In this document: in pieces, positions 1 to 9,359 of the stretch | Numbering within the stretch: the first letter of the stretch is position 1 | How the letters are laid out: each line of letters starts with the position of its first letter | From: Candidatus Hydrogenedentota bacterium | GTDB taxonomy: Bacteria; Hydrogenedentota; Hydrogenedentia; Hydrogenedentales; SLHB01 | DNA: 64,000 nt | Assembly: GCA_029552745.1 (NCBI GenBank) | Contig: JAKPDK010000172.1 | Span: 1-64,000 of the forward strand | Reading direction: 5' to 3' | Program-made: the position numbers and the translations under genes | Notes under the pieces: model-generated | What the model was told of the DNA's origin: nothing | Databases searched by the model: none | The model's input: the letters and a program-made list of their open reading frames with translations, nothing else

Positions 1-141
1 ATGACAATCTGGGTGTCTCATAGCCCAACGATATCCGATCTGGGCCGCTCGATAAAACCCCCGAATCCGGTATCCCTTATGATGCACCTGCATCTTAGTC
101 TACCTCCTCGATGCAGTGCCAAAGGTTTGTGAGCTTATGCA
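1..141. repeat. Right-hand end of dispersed ~0.5 kb repeat element (partial copy 1)
   Basis: The first bases (ATGACAA) match the point where the two complete elements leave their inner CTCGCAATGAC module. The segment ends with the shared right terminus CTCCTCGATGCAGTGCCAAAG followed by GTGAGCTTATGCA. The same terminus recurs near 16159-16196 and, more diverged, near 35252-35293. The rest of the element would lie left of the window. The middle part (about 8-100) is not obviously shared with the other copies. A minus-strand reading frame (93 to 1) with a purine-rich GAGGAGGT upstream is open to the edge, but it lies inside the repeat and I do not call it a gene. Confidence 0.7.
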
Positions 142-239
142 CTGAACTTCAAAACAACTCACCTATGCCGGAAATAGAACCAAAAAACTCCAAAACACAT
201 TCGCGAGAAGGTTTGAGAAGTCTTTACTCGGTTCGATGA

Positions 240-1799
240 TTATTCTGCCCCAATATGGGCGGGCTGTTGGAAACCATCCCAAGCGCCTTCGTCGCGGCCA
301 TAAAGCTCGACAAGTTCTTTCAATTTACTTGTTAAAGACGAAGTGAGCATGTCTTGCGGCATTCGCCACGCCCAATTGCCACTGGAGATCCCGGGACGAT
401 TCATACGGGCCTCTTTACCCAGACCAAGAAGGTCCTGCATCGGGAAAATAACTACGTCAGCAACAGAAGCCATTAGGGCACGGATACATGACCAGTTAAA
501 ATCTTTGCCAGAAATCGACAGATATTTTTTTATGTAACGACGGGTTGCCCTGCCTGTTTTTGTCGTGTTCAACTCATCCCACCACGCTCTTAACGTTTCG
601 TTATCATGTGTTCCCGTATACGCTACGAGGTCCCGCGTATATTTATGCAATGGAAATGCGGAAGTCTTGGCGTCATGACCAAACCCAAACTGGAAGACCG
701 CCATACCCGGCAGTTGAAATTGTTCCCGAAGCGCCTCAACTTCCTCCGTGATCAGCCCGAGGTTCTCCGCAATAATAGGCAGGCGGTCATTTAGAGACTT
801 TTTGATCGCCTGGAATAACGCCGCCCCGGGACCTTTCACCCATTCGCCACGCTCCGCCGTGGGTTCCCCAGCAGGTACCTCCCAATACGCCTCAAAACCG
901 CGGAAGTGGTCAAGGCGAACCACATCTACTTGCGTCAACGTCTTTTTCACTCGTTCGCACCACCAAGCAAAACCCGAATCTTCCAGCACATCCCACCGGT
1001 ACGTCGGATTTCCCCAAAGTTGTCCTGTCTCGCTGAAATAATCCGGTGGAACACCGGCAACAGCAACGGGATTGCCGGACTTATCCAAGCGAAACAAGTT
1101 CTGATTCGCCCAGACGTCGGCGCTATCATGAGCGACATAAAAAGGAATATCACCAATGATAAGGATCCCCTCTCCTGCCGCTAAGTTGTGCAAAGACTGC
1201 CACTCTCGCGCAAATTCGAACTGAACAAACTTGTGCGATTCAACCAGGGATGCTAGCTTTTCCGCTGCATGAGAAAGCGCCGCCGGGTCACGCTGTATCA
1301 GTTCTGTCTCCCACTCGGTCCAGACCCGGTACCCATGGGTCTCTTTCAACGCCATAAAAAGCGCAAAGTCGTCAAGCCATGACTTTTCCGCCTCACAATA
1401 CGTCAAAAAATCATTCCATAGAGAGGTCGGCTTTCGCTGGAGAAAATTCTGGTGCGCTCGCCGCAATAGAGCGGACTTCCACTGAATGACGGATCCATAA
1501 TCAATCCTATCATCGAGAAAAGAGGGACGATTCTCGAGGTCTTCTTGATCGAGCAACCCTTCTTGGAGCAAAACGTCAGGACTTATGAGGAGCGGGTTTC
1601 CAGCAAATGAAGAATAAGCCTGATAGGGAGAATCTCCATATCCTGTAGGTCCGAGTGGTAACACTTGCCAAAACCTTTGTCCCGCTTCAAGAAGAAACTG
1701 TAGAAACTCTTCGGAATCAGAACCGATATCCCCAATACCATAAGGACCTGGCAGAGAAACAGGGTGAAGAAGGACCCCACTACTCCGTGGCAATTTCAT
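240..1799 (-). CDS. malQ: 4-alpha-glucanotransferase (amylomaltase, GH77)
   Basis: This cytoplasmic enzyme transfers alpha-1,4-glucan segments between maltodextrins in glycogen and maltodextrin metabolism. At 519 aa it has the normal length for bacterial MalQ. The N-terminus has the family signature (SSGVLLHPVSLPG...GIGDIG). The GH77 catalytic regions are all visible: VRLDHFRG with the nucleophile Asp near residue 297, IIAENLG with the acid/base Glu near 345, and TGTHDNET with the stabilising Asp near 399. I start at the ATG at 1799, preceded by GGAG at a 9-nt gap; a TTG five codons upstream is less likely. It is transcribed in the same direction as the next two genes but separated from them by about 70 bases. 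No clear terminator was seen downstream. Confidence 0.95.
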   Translation of the reverse strand: MKLPRSSGVLLHPVSLPGPYGIGDIGSDSEEFLQFLLEAGQRFWQVLPLGPTGYGDSPYQAYSSFAGNPLLISPDVLLQEGLLDQEDLENRPSFLDDRIDYGSVIQWKSALLRRAHQNFLQRKPTSLWNDFLTYCEAEKSWLDDFALFMALKETHGYRVWTEWETELIQRDPAALSHAAEKLASLVESHKFVQFEFAREWQSLHNLAAGEGILIIGDIPFYVAHDSADVWANQNLFRLDKSGNPVAVAGVPPDYFSETGQLWGNPTYRWDVLEDSGFAWWCERVKKTLTQVDVVRLDHFRGFEAYWEVPAGEPTAERGEWVKGPGAALFQAIKKSLNDRLPIIAENLGLITEEVEALREQFQLPGMAVFQFGFGHDAKTSAFPLHKYTRDLVAYTGTHDNETLRAWWDELNTTKTGRATRRYIKKYLSISGKDFNWSCIRALMASVADVVIFPMQDLLGLGKEARMNRPGISSGNWAWRMPQDMLTSSLTSKLKELVELYGRDEGAWDGFQQPAHIGAE

Positions 1800-1867
1800 A
1801 AAAAGAATCTCCAACTCTCAAACACTGTCCAATTAACGCAGAAACACAAACTCAAAACAAGAACGCC

Positions 1868-4800
1868 CTATTCCGCCTTCAATTGCTGCGTCAAACGCGC
1901 CACTTCACGGCGAATTCGGCAAATCTCTGAGTAGTCCATTTCATAATCCCGCAGGAAACGAGTGATGTCACCGCACTCCCACGCACGCTGCGTGGCTTTA
2001 TCGACATCCGTACGCAAAAGGTCTTCCGCTTGACGCACAAGGTCTGGATGGCGCTGCACCGCACGAGGGTCTTGGGCGGTTTCACGCAACAACAAGAACG
2101 CCCGCACATCTTCAATGCCGTCGCGAAAAGCCTCCCAACGTCGGCTGATCACTTCTTTATCATTCACCACGTAATTCGCACCAAACTCCGAGGTTGCCCA
2201 AGAAAGCCACAGGTCATTGTCCTTTTCATTGGCACCTTTGTAAAACTGAGTCCAAAAACCTGTGCCCGAAAGCCCTAGCCGAAAAGCCATCCATGGATTG
2301 GCACGATAATAACCCAAAGGTCTTAACCCCTTTACATCCCCAGGGGCTTCATAACACCACACAGGTTTCCCCGTATTCAGGAAAAACTGCGCGAGCCCAG
2401 GCTGACGTCGTAGCAGACCTTGCTCGGACTGCCAAATGTCGGTTAGCGGCACCATACCCGCCATATTCTCTGGCGTGACAAACCCCGAAGGATTGGCGTA
2501 CATCAAAACGTTTGGCATAGCGCGTTTGAAGTGACCAGCGAGTTGTTCATACAACCGAATTCGAGTGCCACCGAAAAGACCCGGCTCATCAACGGGATAC
2601 AACGCCCACCGCTCCGGTCCCCAACCTTTTTCTTTCAAATGTTGTGCAAGTTCTTGGAGACGGGCGCGTTCGGCCGCTATATGGATATCAGAAAACGGTT
2701 CGACGCCTTCCGGAACTGCCACTGGGTTAAGCGACAGCAAAAGAAACCCGTCATCGCCCATCAGTGGCAGCTGCTCATCCAAAACAGACCAGTCAACTGC
2801 GCCGACCAAGTCGCCTCTGGTGTCGCATTGGCGTTCCGGAGCACTCGTGACAAAGACGTTCATGCCATGTTCTCGTGCTACAGCAATCTGGCTTGGGTCA
2901 ACTCCCGCAACTTTTAACATGTTAGGACACGACCAATTGCACACTCGAAAAATTGGCGCCGTGGCAAGGTCCAGGGATTCAACACTCGCCTCCACAACTA
3001 CCTCCGCTCGCTCCGTGTCTTTACCCAAAGGCAATAACGTAATGGGCAACTCCGTTGATCCTGGTTCAAGCCGTTTGCCGTTTACGGTCGTCCAAAGCCG
3101 TCTTGCCCCACCCCCCGGAATCGTAATCGTTGCCGCGGAGTTAAGTTCCGCAAGTGCATCGGGCACTGTCGAACCATCATTTCGCGGCACATCAATCACT
3201 TCATATAAGAGCAATGCATTGCGCTCTGCCGGATTTACGCGCAACTGAACAACAAGAGGCTCTGCGGTGAGATTCAGTAAATTGACAGCAGCGCTTTCAT
3301 ACTCGTTCTTATACAACCACACGGAAACACGCGTCTTGCGCGCCGGAGTTGCCTCCTCTGACAAGACGGGAGAATCGTCCCAAGGGTTCTTATCTTCCCA
3401 TACCGCCAATACCGCCTTGGGATCTGTTTCCGCCATTTTACCGACATGCCGATTCAATGTTAGGTCCATGCGTACAGCGGTGCGGAAAGATTCTATTTCC
3501 CGAAAGAGTTCGTCCACCTTTTCTTGATCGTTCCAGTCCGTCTTCGCAGCCATCCGCTCAAGGACTGCCAGGGCGTTCACCCGTTGCGCTTTCCTTTCCA
3601 TCAACAACCTCGCCATGTGGGACGCTTCAGCGGGCAAGACGCTCGCACTTCTTTCCATCGATTCCAGGTCTTGCTGCATCTTTTTGGCAAACGTTTGGAA
3701 CGAGCCTAACTTGACTTTCTCGACAACCTCGGCAAGACACGATGTATACTCGCCGAGACGATAGGCACGCACCCGCACAAGATGAGTCCCCCGCCCGACC
3801 AGATCTACCGCAAGAAAGGCCGGTAGTTTACCACCATAGGTATCCACGACCCGAGTGGTTTTGCGTCCGAACGGGTCAATGGTGCTGTACTCAATCACGA
3901 GGTCTTTTGTTTCTTTCGGCCAAGCTTTTATAGAAAGAGCGTTTCTGCCCCAAGTCGGTGGTGCCGCCCATTCCACATTTAGTGAGTCCCTCCTACCTGG
4001 TTTTGTTGGTGCCTGTAGTGTTCGATGGACTGCATTTGAAACGACACAACCCGTGCGAGCGGCATCAAATCTCGGAGATACCCAAAGAAGACGCGCATTC
4101 TGAGATTTACCGCCAAAACTGACGCAGCGCAAAAGACCTGCCTTGGTCCCTGCCAAAACAATTTCCAAAACACCGTCTTTGTTGATATCGCCAATTAACG
4201 GTGTTGCCGGACTGCCGCCCGGTATCGGGTATTCTCGGAGAAATTCTCCCCGGTCACTCAATACAAACCAGGAATTCCCGCGCTCGTTTGTGTCACGAAC
4301 CCCGCCAACAATTTCGCACTTGCCATCTCCATCGATATCCGCAATCGCCGGAGAATAAAAATACGCTTGCCCCCCTGTTATGGTGTGCCACTTTTCTTTA
4401 CCTGTATGGTCAAAACAATAAATGGTATTGGAACGTAAGGCAACTAGCACCTCGTTCTTACCATCGCCGTCCAGATCAGCAATCGCATTGCCGGCATATC
4501 CATGCAAGTTGATGGGTGCTTCCCACACAAGATTACCCGTCGTGGCGTCCAAAGCCAATACACGGCTACGTGGGTTGTTGTAACTCGTATGCGAGACAAC
4601 CTCATAAGTACCGTCACCATCGAGATCGCCCACTACAGGGGTTGATCTGCCATACTGACCTTCATGACGGCTCAACCATGCTAATTCTCCGTTTGAACGC
4701 ACTGCTACAATATGGTCATTTTCCGTACCGTAGATAACAAGCCCAGCACTCGCAGGGTTCGCGGGGATATAAGCTGGAGAAGAAGCTTTTTGGTCGTCGG

Positions 4801-5296
4801 CTTTGAATCGCCAAAGAAGTTTCCCCATGCCGGAAATGCACGACACCCATCCCCTCATGTTCCCAATGATGATCTCAAGGGAACCATCCCCATCAACATC
4901 CGCTAAGCAAGGCGCTTCCCAATCTCGCACATCTCCCCCCAATGGATACCGCCAGAGTTCTTTCCCCTCTGCCGTCAAAACGACTACGATACCGGATGCC
5001 GTCGCTGTGACTATTTCCGGCATGCCATCTTTATTAAGGTCACCCACGGCGGGACTGGCATCCCCCTTTTCGCCGATGGGTTTTTCCCACCTGATTGTGC
5101 CGGCGCCCTCGATCAAAACAATTCTACCGTCTTCCAGCCAAGTCAAGACCCCCTCCGGGTTCTCCGTCGATGGGAAGAAAACCGGGGCTCCCGCTAGCGG
5201 GCTTTGAAAACTACACTCCCAAACCGTGACAGGTTCGGGAAATTCTGTTTGACCAGCAGAAAACCCTAACAAAAGACACAACCCCAACAGGCTCAT
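1868..5296 (-). CDS. Secreted FG-GAP / beta-propeller protein with C-terminal DUF4091 (glycosidase-like) domain
   Basis: This 1142-aa exported protein starts with a hydrophobic signal sequence (MSLLGLCLLLGFSAG). Residues about 30-420 form repeated blades carrying calcium-type DxDxDG loops (DLNKDGMPEI, DVDGDGSLEI, DLDGDGTYEV, DLDGDGKNEV, DIDGDGKCEI, DINKDGVLEI), typical of FG-GAP/VCBS propellers. A central helical, charged region follows. The C-terminal third resembles DUF4091, a TIM-barrel domain found in glycoside-hydrolase-like proteins: it contains YPVDEPG and a late GYYRANPWMAFRLGLSGTGFWTQF block. The start ATG overlaps the stop of the acyl-CoA dehydrogenase gene as ATGA, suggesting translational coupling. 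The substrate is unknown. A role in binding or cutting polysaccharide outside the cytoplasm is inference. Confidence 0.8.
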   Translation of the reverse strand: MSLLGLCLLLGFSAGQTEFPEPVTVWECSFQSPLAGAPVFFPSTENPEGVLTWLEDGRIVLIEGAGTIRWEKPIGEKGDASPAVGDLNKDGMPEIVTATASGIVVVLTAEGKELWRYPLGGDVRDWEAPCLADVDGDGSLEIIIGNMRGWVSCISGMGKLLWRFKADDQKASSPAYIPANPASAGLVIYGTENDHIVAVRSNGELAWLSRHEGQYGRSTPVVGDLDGDGTYEVVSHTSYNNPRSRVLALDATTGNLVWEAPINLHGYAGNAIADLDGDGKNEVLVALRSNTIYCFDHTGKEKWHTITGGQAYFYSPAIADIDGDGKCEIVGGVRDTNERGNSWFVLSDRGEFLREYPIPGGSPATPLIGDINKDGVLEIVLAGTKAGLLRCVSFGGKSQNARLLWVSPRFDAARTGCVVSNAVHRTLQAPTKPGRRDSLNVEWAAPPTWGRNALSIKAWPKETKDLVIEYSTIDPFGRKTTRVVDTYGGKLPAFLAVDLVGRGTHLVRVRAYRLGEYTSCLAEVVEKVKLGSFQTFAKKMQQDLESMERSASVLPAEASHMARLLMERKAQRVNALAVLERMAAKTDWNDQEKVDELFREIESFRTAVRMDLTLNRHVGKMAETDPKAVLAVWEDKNPWDDSPVLSEEATPARKTRVSVWLYKNEYESAAVNLLNLTAEPLVVQLRVNPAERNALLLYEVIDVPRNDGSTVPDALAELNSAATITIPGGGARRLWTTVNGKRLEPGSTELPITLLPLGKDTERAEVVVEASVESLDLATAPIFRVCNWSCPNMLKVAGVDPSQIAVAREHGMNVFVTSAPERQCDTRGDLVGAVDWSVLDEQLPLMGDDGFLLLSLNPVAVPEGVEPFSDIHIAAERARLQELAQHLKEKGWGPERWALYPVDEPGLFGGTRIRLYEQLAGHFKRAMPNVLMYANPSGFVTPENMAGMVPLTDIWQSEQGLLRRQPGLAQFFLNTGKPVWCYEAPGDVKGLRPLGYYRANPWMAFRLGLSGTGFWTQFYKGANEKDNDLWLSWATSEFGANYVVNDKEVISRRWEAFRDGIEDVRAFLLLRETAQDPRAVQRHPDLVRQAEDLLRTDVDKATQRAWECGDITRFLRDYEMDYSEICRIRREVARLTQQLKAE

Positions 5297-7500
5297 GGTT
5301 CTGTTTTATCTCCTTCTGGACCAAGGTCAGTCACGTGTTCCTTCTCATTCTGGAAAGCTGCCTCTTCTTTGTTTGCTTCGGCAGTTGGCAGTTCTTCGCG
5401 AGAAATCAAGTCTGGCTCTTTTGCGGAAGAGACCACCCTTTCCGCACCAACCTCTTCGTACGGCGCAACTTTTTCAGTACCTTTAACGGACAGGTCTGGT
5501 TGAAGACGTACGCTTTCTTTTACTTGCTGCGCAGAAAGAAACTGCGGCGGAAAGTCCGTATAGACGTCTTGCAACAACCATTCATATCCCCCTTCGAGCA
5601 AAGCGGCGGCGACTTGGTTCGCCCCTTTACCATGATGCCGCTTCAACAGTTTGAAATTCTGAGCAATGCGTTGACGAGCCCTCACGCAGCAGTAATGAGC
5701 AAGTTGCTGAACAGCTGCGGAATTATCCGTTTGCTCTGATAGTAAATAATCCGCGCGCGCAAGGACTGCCGCCATCACAAACAGATCCGTGCCTATATCC
5801 ACAATCGAACGCAATAAAATCTGTTCTTTCTCAATCCGTTGCTGGTACTTCGAAACGAGATGAAACAGGGTTCTTGCCAGCTTGCGCGAAGTACGAGCAA
5901 CGAACGCCAAATGGTCACGGTTCTGTACATTCAAATGCGGCGCCTCAAAAACAGAATCCACAGGGGACCATTGTTTTAGATACCAGCGTAAGTAAAACCC
6001 GAGAAGGGGCAGCAATGTTTGACGGTCCGTTTTCCAAAGTACCCACAACGCTGAGGGCAACTCCTTCAGGGAAACGTCCCCAATACGGTCCATGAGCGGT
6101 TTCACCCTTCTCACGTGAAAATCCAATGCCTCGCGGGCGATGAATAAGCGCATAATCTCGCTTGTACCCTCAATAATTCGGGCGATACGCGCATCTCGTA
6201 ACATGCGCTCTGCCGGAATAGGGTCCTCTCCGCGACGTACTAAGGACTCCGCCGTTTCGTAACCCCTGCCACCGCGAATCTGGACCAGGTCATCGGCTAT
6301 GCGCCATGCCCTTTCTGTCGCAAAATATTTGGCGACGGCGGCTTCCAGTCGGATGTCTGCACCACCGCGGTCCACTAGCGCAGCCGTAAACATTTCGATT
6401 GATTCTATCGCAAAGGTGTCAGCAGCGATGTCCGCCAGTTTCTCCGCCACAGCTTGGTGGTTGCCGATCGGTTTACCCCATTGAACCCGTTTCGCACACC
6501 AACCTCGGCTGAAATGCACGGCGAGTTTCCCCAACGCCGCGCCCATCGCAGGCATTGTGAGTCTGCCGGTGTTCAAGGTGGTTAGCGCAATTTTTAATCC
6601 CTCACCGGGGCGTCCCAACATATTTTCCTTCGGCACCTTGACATCACGAAACCGAAGAAGTCCATTTGAAATACCGCGAATCCCCATGAACTCACACCGA
6701 TGAACCACTTCAAAACCCGGTGTGTCGGTTTCAACGATAAAGGCAGTCACTTCAGGCTTTCCCTTGTCTTGTGGAGCGGGTGGGGATGTGAGTGCCATTA
6801 CCACCAGAATCTCAGCACTGGGACCGTTCGTACACCAAAGTTTTTCGCCGTTTAAGAGATACCATTGCCCATCTTCACTCAAAGTCGCCGTCGTACCGAT
6901 TCGGGCAGGGTCAGAGCCGACGTCGGGTTCTGTGAGGGCAAATCCGGATACGGCGCCCTTGGCAAGTCGAGGAAGATACTTCTGTTTTTGTTCAGGAGTA
7001 CCAAAATCCAAAAGAGGTCTGGGAGTGCCTATACTTTGATGAGCGGATAGCCATATCGCAGTGGAATTGCAGTAACTCGAGATGAAGGTTATCACACGAT
7101 TGTAATTTGTCTGCGAAAACCCTAATCCACCGTACTCCTTAGGGATCTTCATGCCAAAACAACCAATTTCGGCAAGTGCCAAAATAGCTTCTTCTGGAAT
7201 CTCTCCCGTGCGATCGACTTCATTCGGGTCAATAAACTCCATTAACACGCGCCGGACTTTCTCAATAAAGTCATCCCCAATGAGTTTGTCTTCCTCGCTC
7301 TGTTGTGGGAAGGGATGTAAAAGGTCCCACCGAAAAGCCCCGCTGAACAATTCAGCCACAAAACTTTGGTGCTTCCATTCTTTCTCGCGGGCTTCCTCAG
7401 CCAGTTCAATAGAACGCTTTGCATCAAAATCGTTTAAACTGTCCATAGCCGCCACCCAACGCTCCAATTTGCCAGGTTCACTCGATCTGTATGGAGTCAT
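5293..7500 (-). CDS. Acyl-CoA dehydrogenase, long form with C-terminal extension
   Basis: This FAD enzyme would carry out alpha,beta-dehydrogenation of acyl-CoA thioesters in fatty-acid oxidation. Family signatures are present: GFALTEPDVGSDPA in the middle domain, YLLNGEKLWCTNG, and RIARIIEGTSEIMRLFIAREAL at the end of the catalytic core. About 250 further residues follow, mostly helical with a charged, Glu-rich tail, a layout like VLCAD/ACAD9 rather than short-chain enzymes. The start is uncertain: the frame is open to an ATG at 7611, but no candidate has a good Shine-Dalgarno sequence. I use the ATG at 7500, which leaves room for a divergent promoter facing the kinase gene. The stop overlaps the start of the downstream FG-GAP gene. 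No electron-transfer flavoprotein genes are nearby. Confidence 0.88.
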   Translation of the reverse strand: MTPYRSSEPGKLERWVAAMDSLNDFDAKRSIELAEEAREKEWKHQSFVAELFSGAFRWDLLHPFPQQSEEDKLIGDDFIEKVRRVLMEFIDPNEVDRTGEIPEEAILALAEIGCFGMKIPKEYGGLGFSQTNYNRVITFISSYCNSTAIWLSAHQSIGTPRPLLDFGTPEQKQKYLPRLAKGAVSGFALTEPDVGSDPARIGTTATLSEDGQWYLLNGEKLWCTNGPSAEILVVMALTSPPAPQDKGKPEVTAFIVETDTPGFEVVHRCEFMGIRGISNGLLRFRDVKVPKENMLGRPGEGLKIALTTLNTGRLTMPAMGAALGKLAVHFSRGWCAKRVQWGKPIGNHQAVAEKLADIAADTFAIESIEMFTAALVDRGGADIRLEAAVAKYFATERAWRIADDLVQIRGGRGYETAESLVRRGEDPIPAERMLRDARIARIIEGTSEIMRLFIAREALDFHVRRVKPLMDRIGDVSLKELPSALWVLWKTDRQTLLPLLGFYLRWYLKQWSPVDSVFEAPHLNVQNRDHLAFVARTSRKLARTLFHLVSKYQQRIEKEQILLRSIVDIGTDLFVMAAVLARADYLLSEQTDNSAAVQQLAHYCCVRARQRIAQNFKLLKRHHGKGANQVAAALLEGGYEWLLQDVYTDFPPQFLSAQQVKESVRLQPDLSVKGTEKVAPYEEVGAERVVSSAKEPDLISREELPTAEANKEEAAFQNEKEHVTDLGPEGDKTEP

Positions 7501-7647
7501 TCTAGGTACAACCCGGGGATTTGTCAAAAAGTGATAGTCTCTTACATCGATTCCAATACAAACCGAAATACTCGACATGTCAATCGGACTTCGGGTAGAC
7601 TTATTGATCATAAGAAATTAACACGAAGGTGCAGAGGTCTTCCTTTT

Positions 7648-8583
7648 GTGATAGAGGAACTATGGATCGCGTTCGAGGGCGGAGGCACAAAAACACGCGT
7701 TTTACTTGCCAAGCCCTCAGGGGAAGTCCTCGCTCGTGAAGTCGGGACCTCAGCAAGTCCCCTCTATATCCACCCTGAAAAATTCACTCAGGATATATCC
7801 CTTTTGTTACAACGCTTACGCGATGTTGCAGACCAGTATCAGGCCTGTGTAACCACCGCCGCGCTCACGGCACCGATGGACGTCACGCTTGTGGAAAGCC
7901 TACTGCGCCAGTTTTTCCCGCAAGTTCATATTTTTCGGTTCCGAGAAGGAGAAGCCGCCTTATCCACATATGACCTTCGTGCCGGCTGCGCCCTGATTGC
8001 GGGAACGGGTTCCTCATGCTATGTGATTGAAGAGAACGGGAACTGCGTGATGAGCGGTGGACTTGGTCCCCAGTTTGGTGATGAGGGAAGTGCCTATTGG
8101 ATAAGCCGCGAGGCGATTGCTTACGCCTTGCGCACCGCATTGAATAAGAGAACTCCAACACGCCTGGAACAAAGGCTCCTTAACTACTTTGAAATAGATG
8201 TTCCTTACGAAGTTTTTGGGCTTTGCCGCGGAAACGGGTTCATACCTGCGCCGCGTGTAGCCGGTTTTGCAAAAGAAGTCTTTGACCTGGCAGAAATGGG
8301 CGACGAGGTCGCTTGCGACATCTGCCGTCGCGCTGGTATTGCCCTCGGCAATTTGGTAAGCGACGCCGTTAGCCGCTCCAATTTTGTGGGCCGTCCATTC
8401 CCGTTGGTCTTGGCGGGCGGCGTGTTCCACGCAGGGAAATGGGTTATTCAACCTTTAGAGAATACGTTGCAGAAAAATGCTACCATCTACAGTCTGTACC
8501 CGCCCGTAACCGAACCGGCGGAAGGACTCATCAAAGCACTGCGATATAAGCTATTACACGAAGGAGGTGCCCGTGTATCTTGA
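7648..8583 (+). CDS. BadF/BadG/BcrA-type N-acetylhexosamine kinase family protein
   Basis: This is an ATP-dependent sugar kinase of the ASKHA fold, in the family that includes eukaryotic GlcNAc kinase and clostridial MurK (MurNAc/GlcNAc kinase). The phosphate-1 loop reads FEGGGTKT, with Glu where Asp is usual. AGTGSSCYVI and GGLGPQFGDEGSAYWISREAI follow, then LVLAGGVF near the C-terminus. The GTG at 7648 is the best start (311 aa); upstream in-frame codons have no family similarity. It overlaps the SIS-domain gene by 11 bases, and an alpha-mannosidase gene follows. The context suggests phosphorylation of an amino sugar released from a glycan. The exact substrate cannot be read from the sequence. 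Confidence 0.8.
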   Translation: MIEELWIAFEGGGTKTRVLLAKPSGEVLAREVGTSASPLYIHPEKFTQDISLLLQRLRDVADQYQACVTTAALTAPMDVTLVESLLRQFFPQVHIFRFREGEAALSTYDLRAGCALIAGTGSSCYVIEENGNCVMSGGLGPQFGDEGSAYWISREAIAYALRTALNKRTPTRLEQRLLNYFEIDVPYEVFGLCRGNGFIPAPRVAGFAKEVFDLAEMGDEVACDICRRAGIALGNLVSDAVSRSNFVGRPFPLVLAGGVFHAGKWVIQPLENTLQKNATIYSLYPPVTEPAEGLIKALRYKLLHEGGARVS

Positions 8584-9307
8584 CCGTTACTTTGAAAAGA
8601 TGGAAGAAGTGTTGGCTGCTATACGTACAACGCAACGCAAACAAATTGAGAGGGCGGGAGAGGCAGTCGCGGAAGCGTTGGCCCATGGTGGCGCCTTGTT
8701 GATCATGGATACAGGACACATGCTGCGCCACGAGGCGTTTGTACGAGCCGGCGGGTTAATCGCCTGGACACCTTTCTCGTACAACCTTCATGTCGAAAAC
8801 CCCTTGGACTGGCGTTCTATCGAGCGTACCTCAAAAGAATCTGCCGCTTTAGAAGCTCGACTTGTTGCTCTTGCGTTGGATTCCAGCAAATTAAAACGAG
8901 GAGACATTCTTATTATAAATTCCAACTCGGGCAGAACGACCAATGTCGTAGAAACTGCTTTGCAATGTGGCAAACGAGGGATCACGACCATCGCTATTTG
9001 CTCGTCCGAACAAATGAAGAAATGCGATCCCGTTCATCCCAGTGGTAAGAAACTCGCAGATGTTGCTGATATATTTATCGACAATTGTACGCCTCACGGC
9101 GACGCGCTAGTCGAGGTCCGGGACAATGAAAAAATGTGCCCGGGCAGTGGTATCGCTTCGGTTTATGTTTTGTGGGCGATCCAAGCAGAAGCCGTCGAAC
9201 GTCTGCAAGCCCGAGGCTTAAACCCCAGTATTTACCGCAGTGTGCACTTGGGCGGTTACGCATTTATCGAAAAACAAAAGAAGAAATTCCTTAAAAAAGG
9301 TTTCTAA
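8573..9307 (+). CDS. SIS-domain protein (UPF0309-like, phosphosugar binding)
   Basis: This 244-aa protein has a single SIS (sugar isomerase) fold. The phosphosugar-binding motif NSNSGRTTNVVE lies mid-protein, and IDNCTPHGDALVE and GSGIASVYVLWAIQAEA follow, as in UPF0309-type proteins. The true start is the GTG at 8573, because a strong AAGGAGG lies at 8561-8567; an in-frame GTG two codons upstream overlaps that site. The gene overlaps the kinase gene by 11 bases and precedes the mannosidase by 52 bases. SIS proteins beside amino-sugar kinases include MurQ-type etherases and deaminases, but this one is shorter than MurQ. Its reaction (isomerase, deaminase or sensor) is undetermined. Confidence 0.75.
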   Translation: MYLDRYFEKMEEVLAAIRTTQRKQIERAGEAVAEALAHGGALLIMDTGHMLRHEAFVRAGGLIAWTPFSYNLHVENPLDWRSIERTSKESAALEARLVALALDSSKLKRGDILIINSNSGRTTNVVETALQCGKRGITTIAICSSEQMKKCDPVHPSGKKLADVADIFIDNCTPHGDALVEVRDNEKMCPGSGIASVYVLWAIQAEAVERLQARGLNPSIYRSVHLGGYAFIEKQKKKFLKKGF

Positions 9308-9359
9308 ACGTCAAGGTGTTTACCCTTTACTCTGTGCCGTCACGAATAGGAGTATAAAA

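Noticed and set aside
1-93. Minus-strand open frame running off the left edge, with GAGGAGGT about 8 bases before its ATG
   Set aside because: The apparent ribosome-binding site is part of the repeat's right end, and the frame enters the repeat core. The peptide resembles nothing known.
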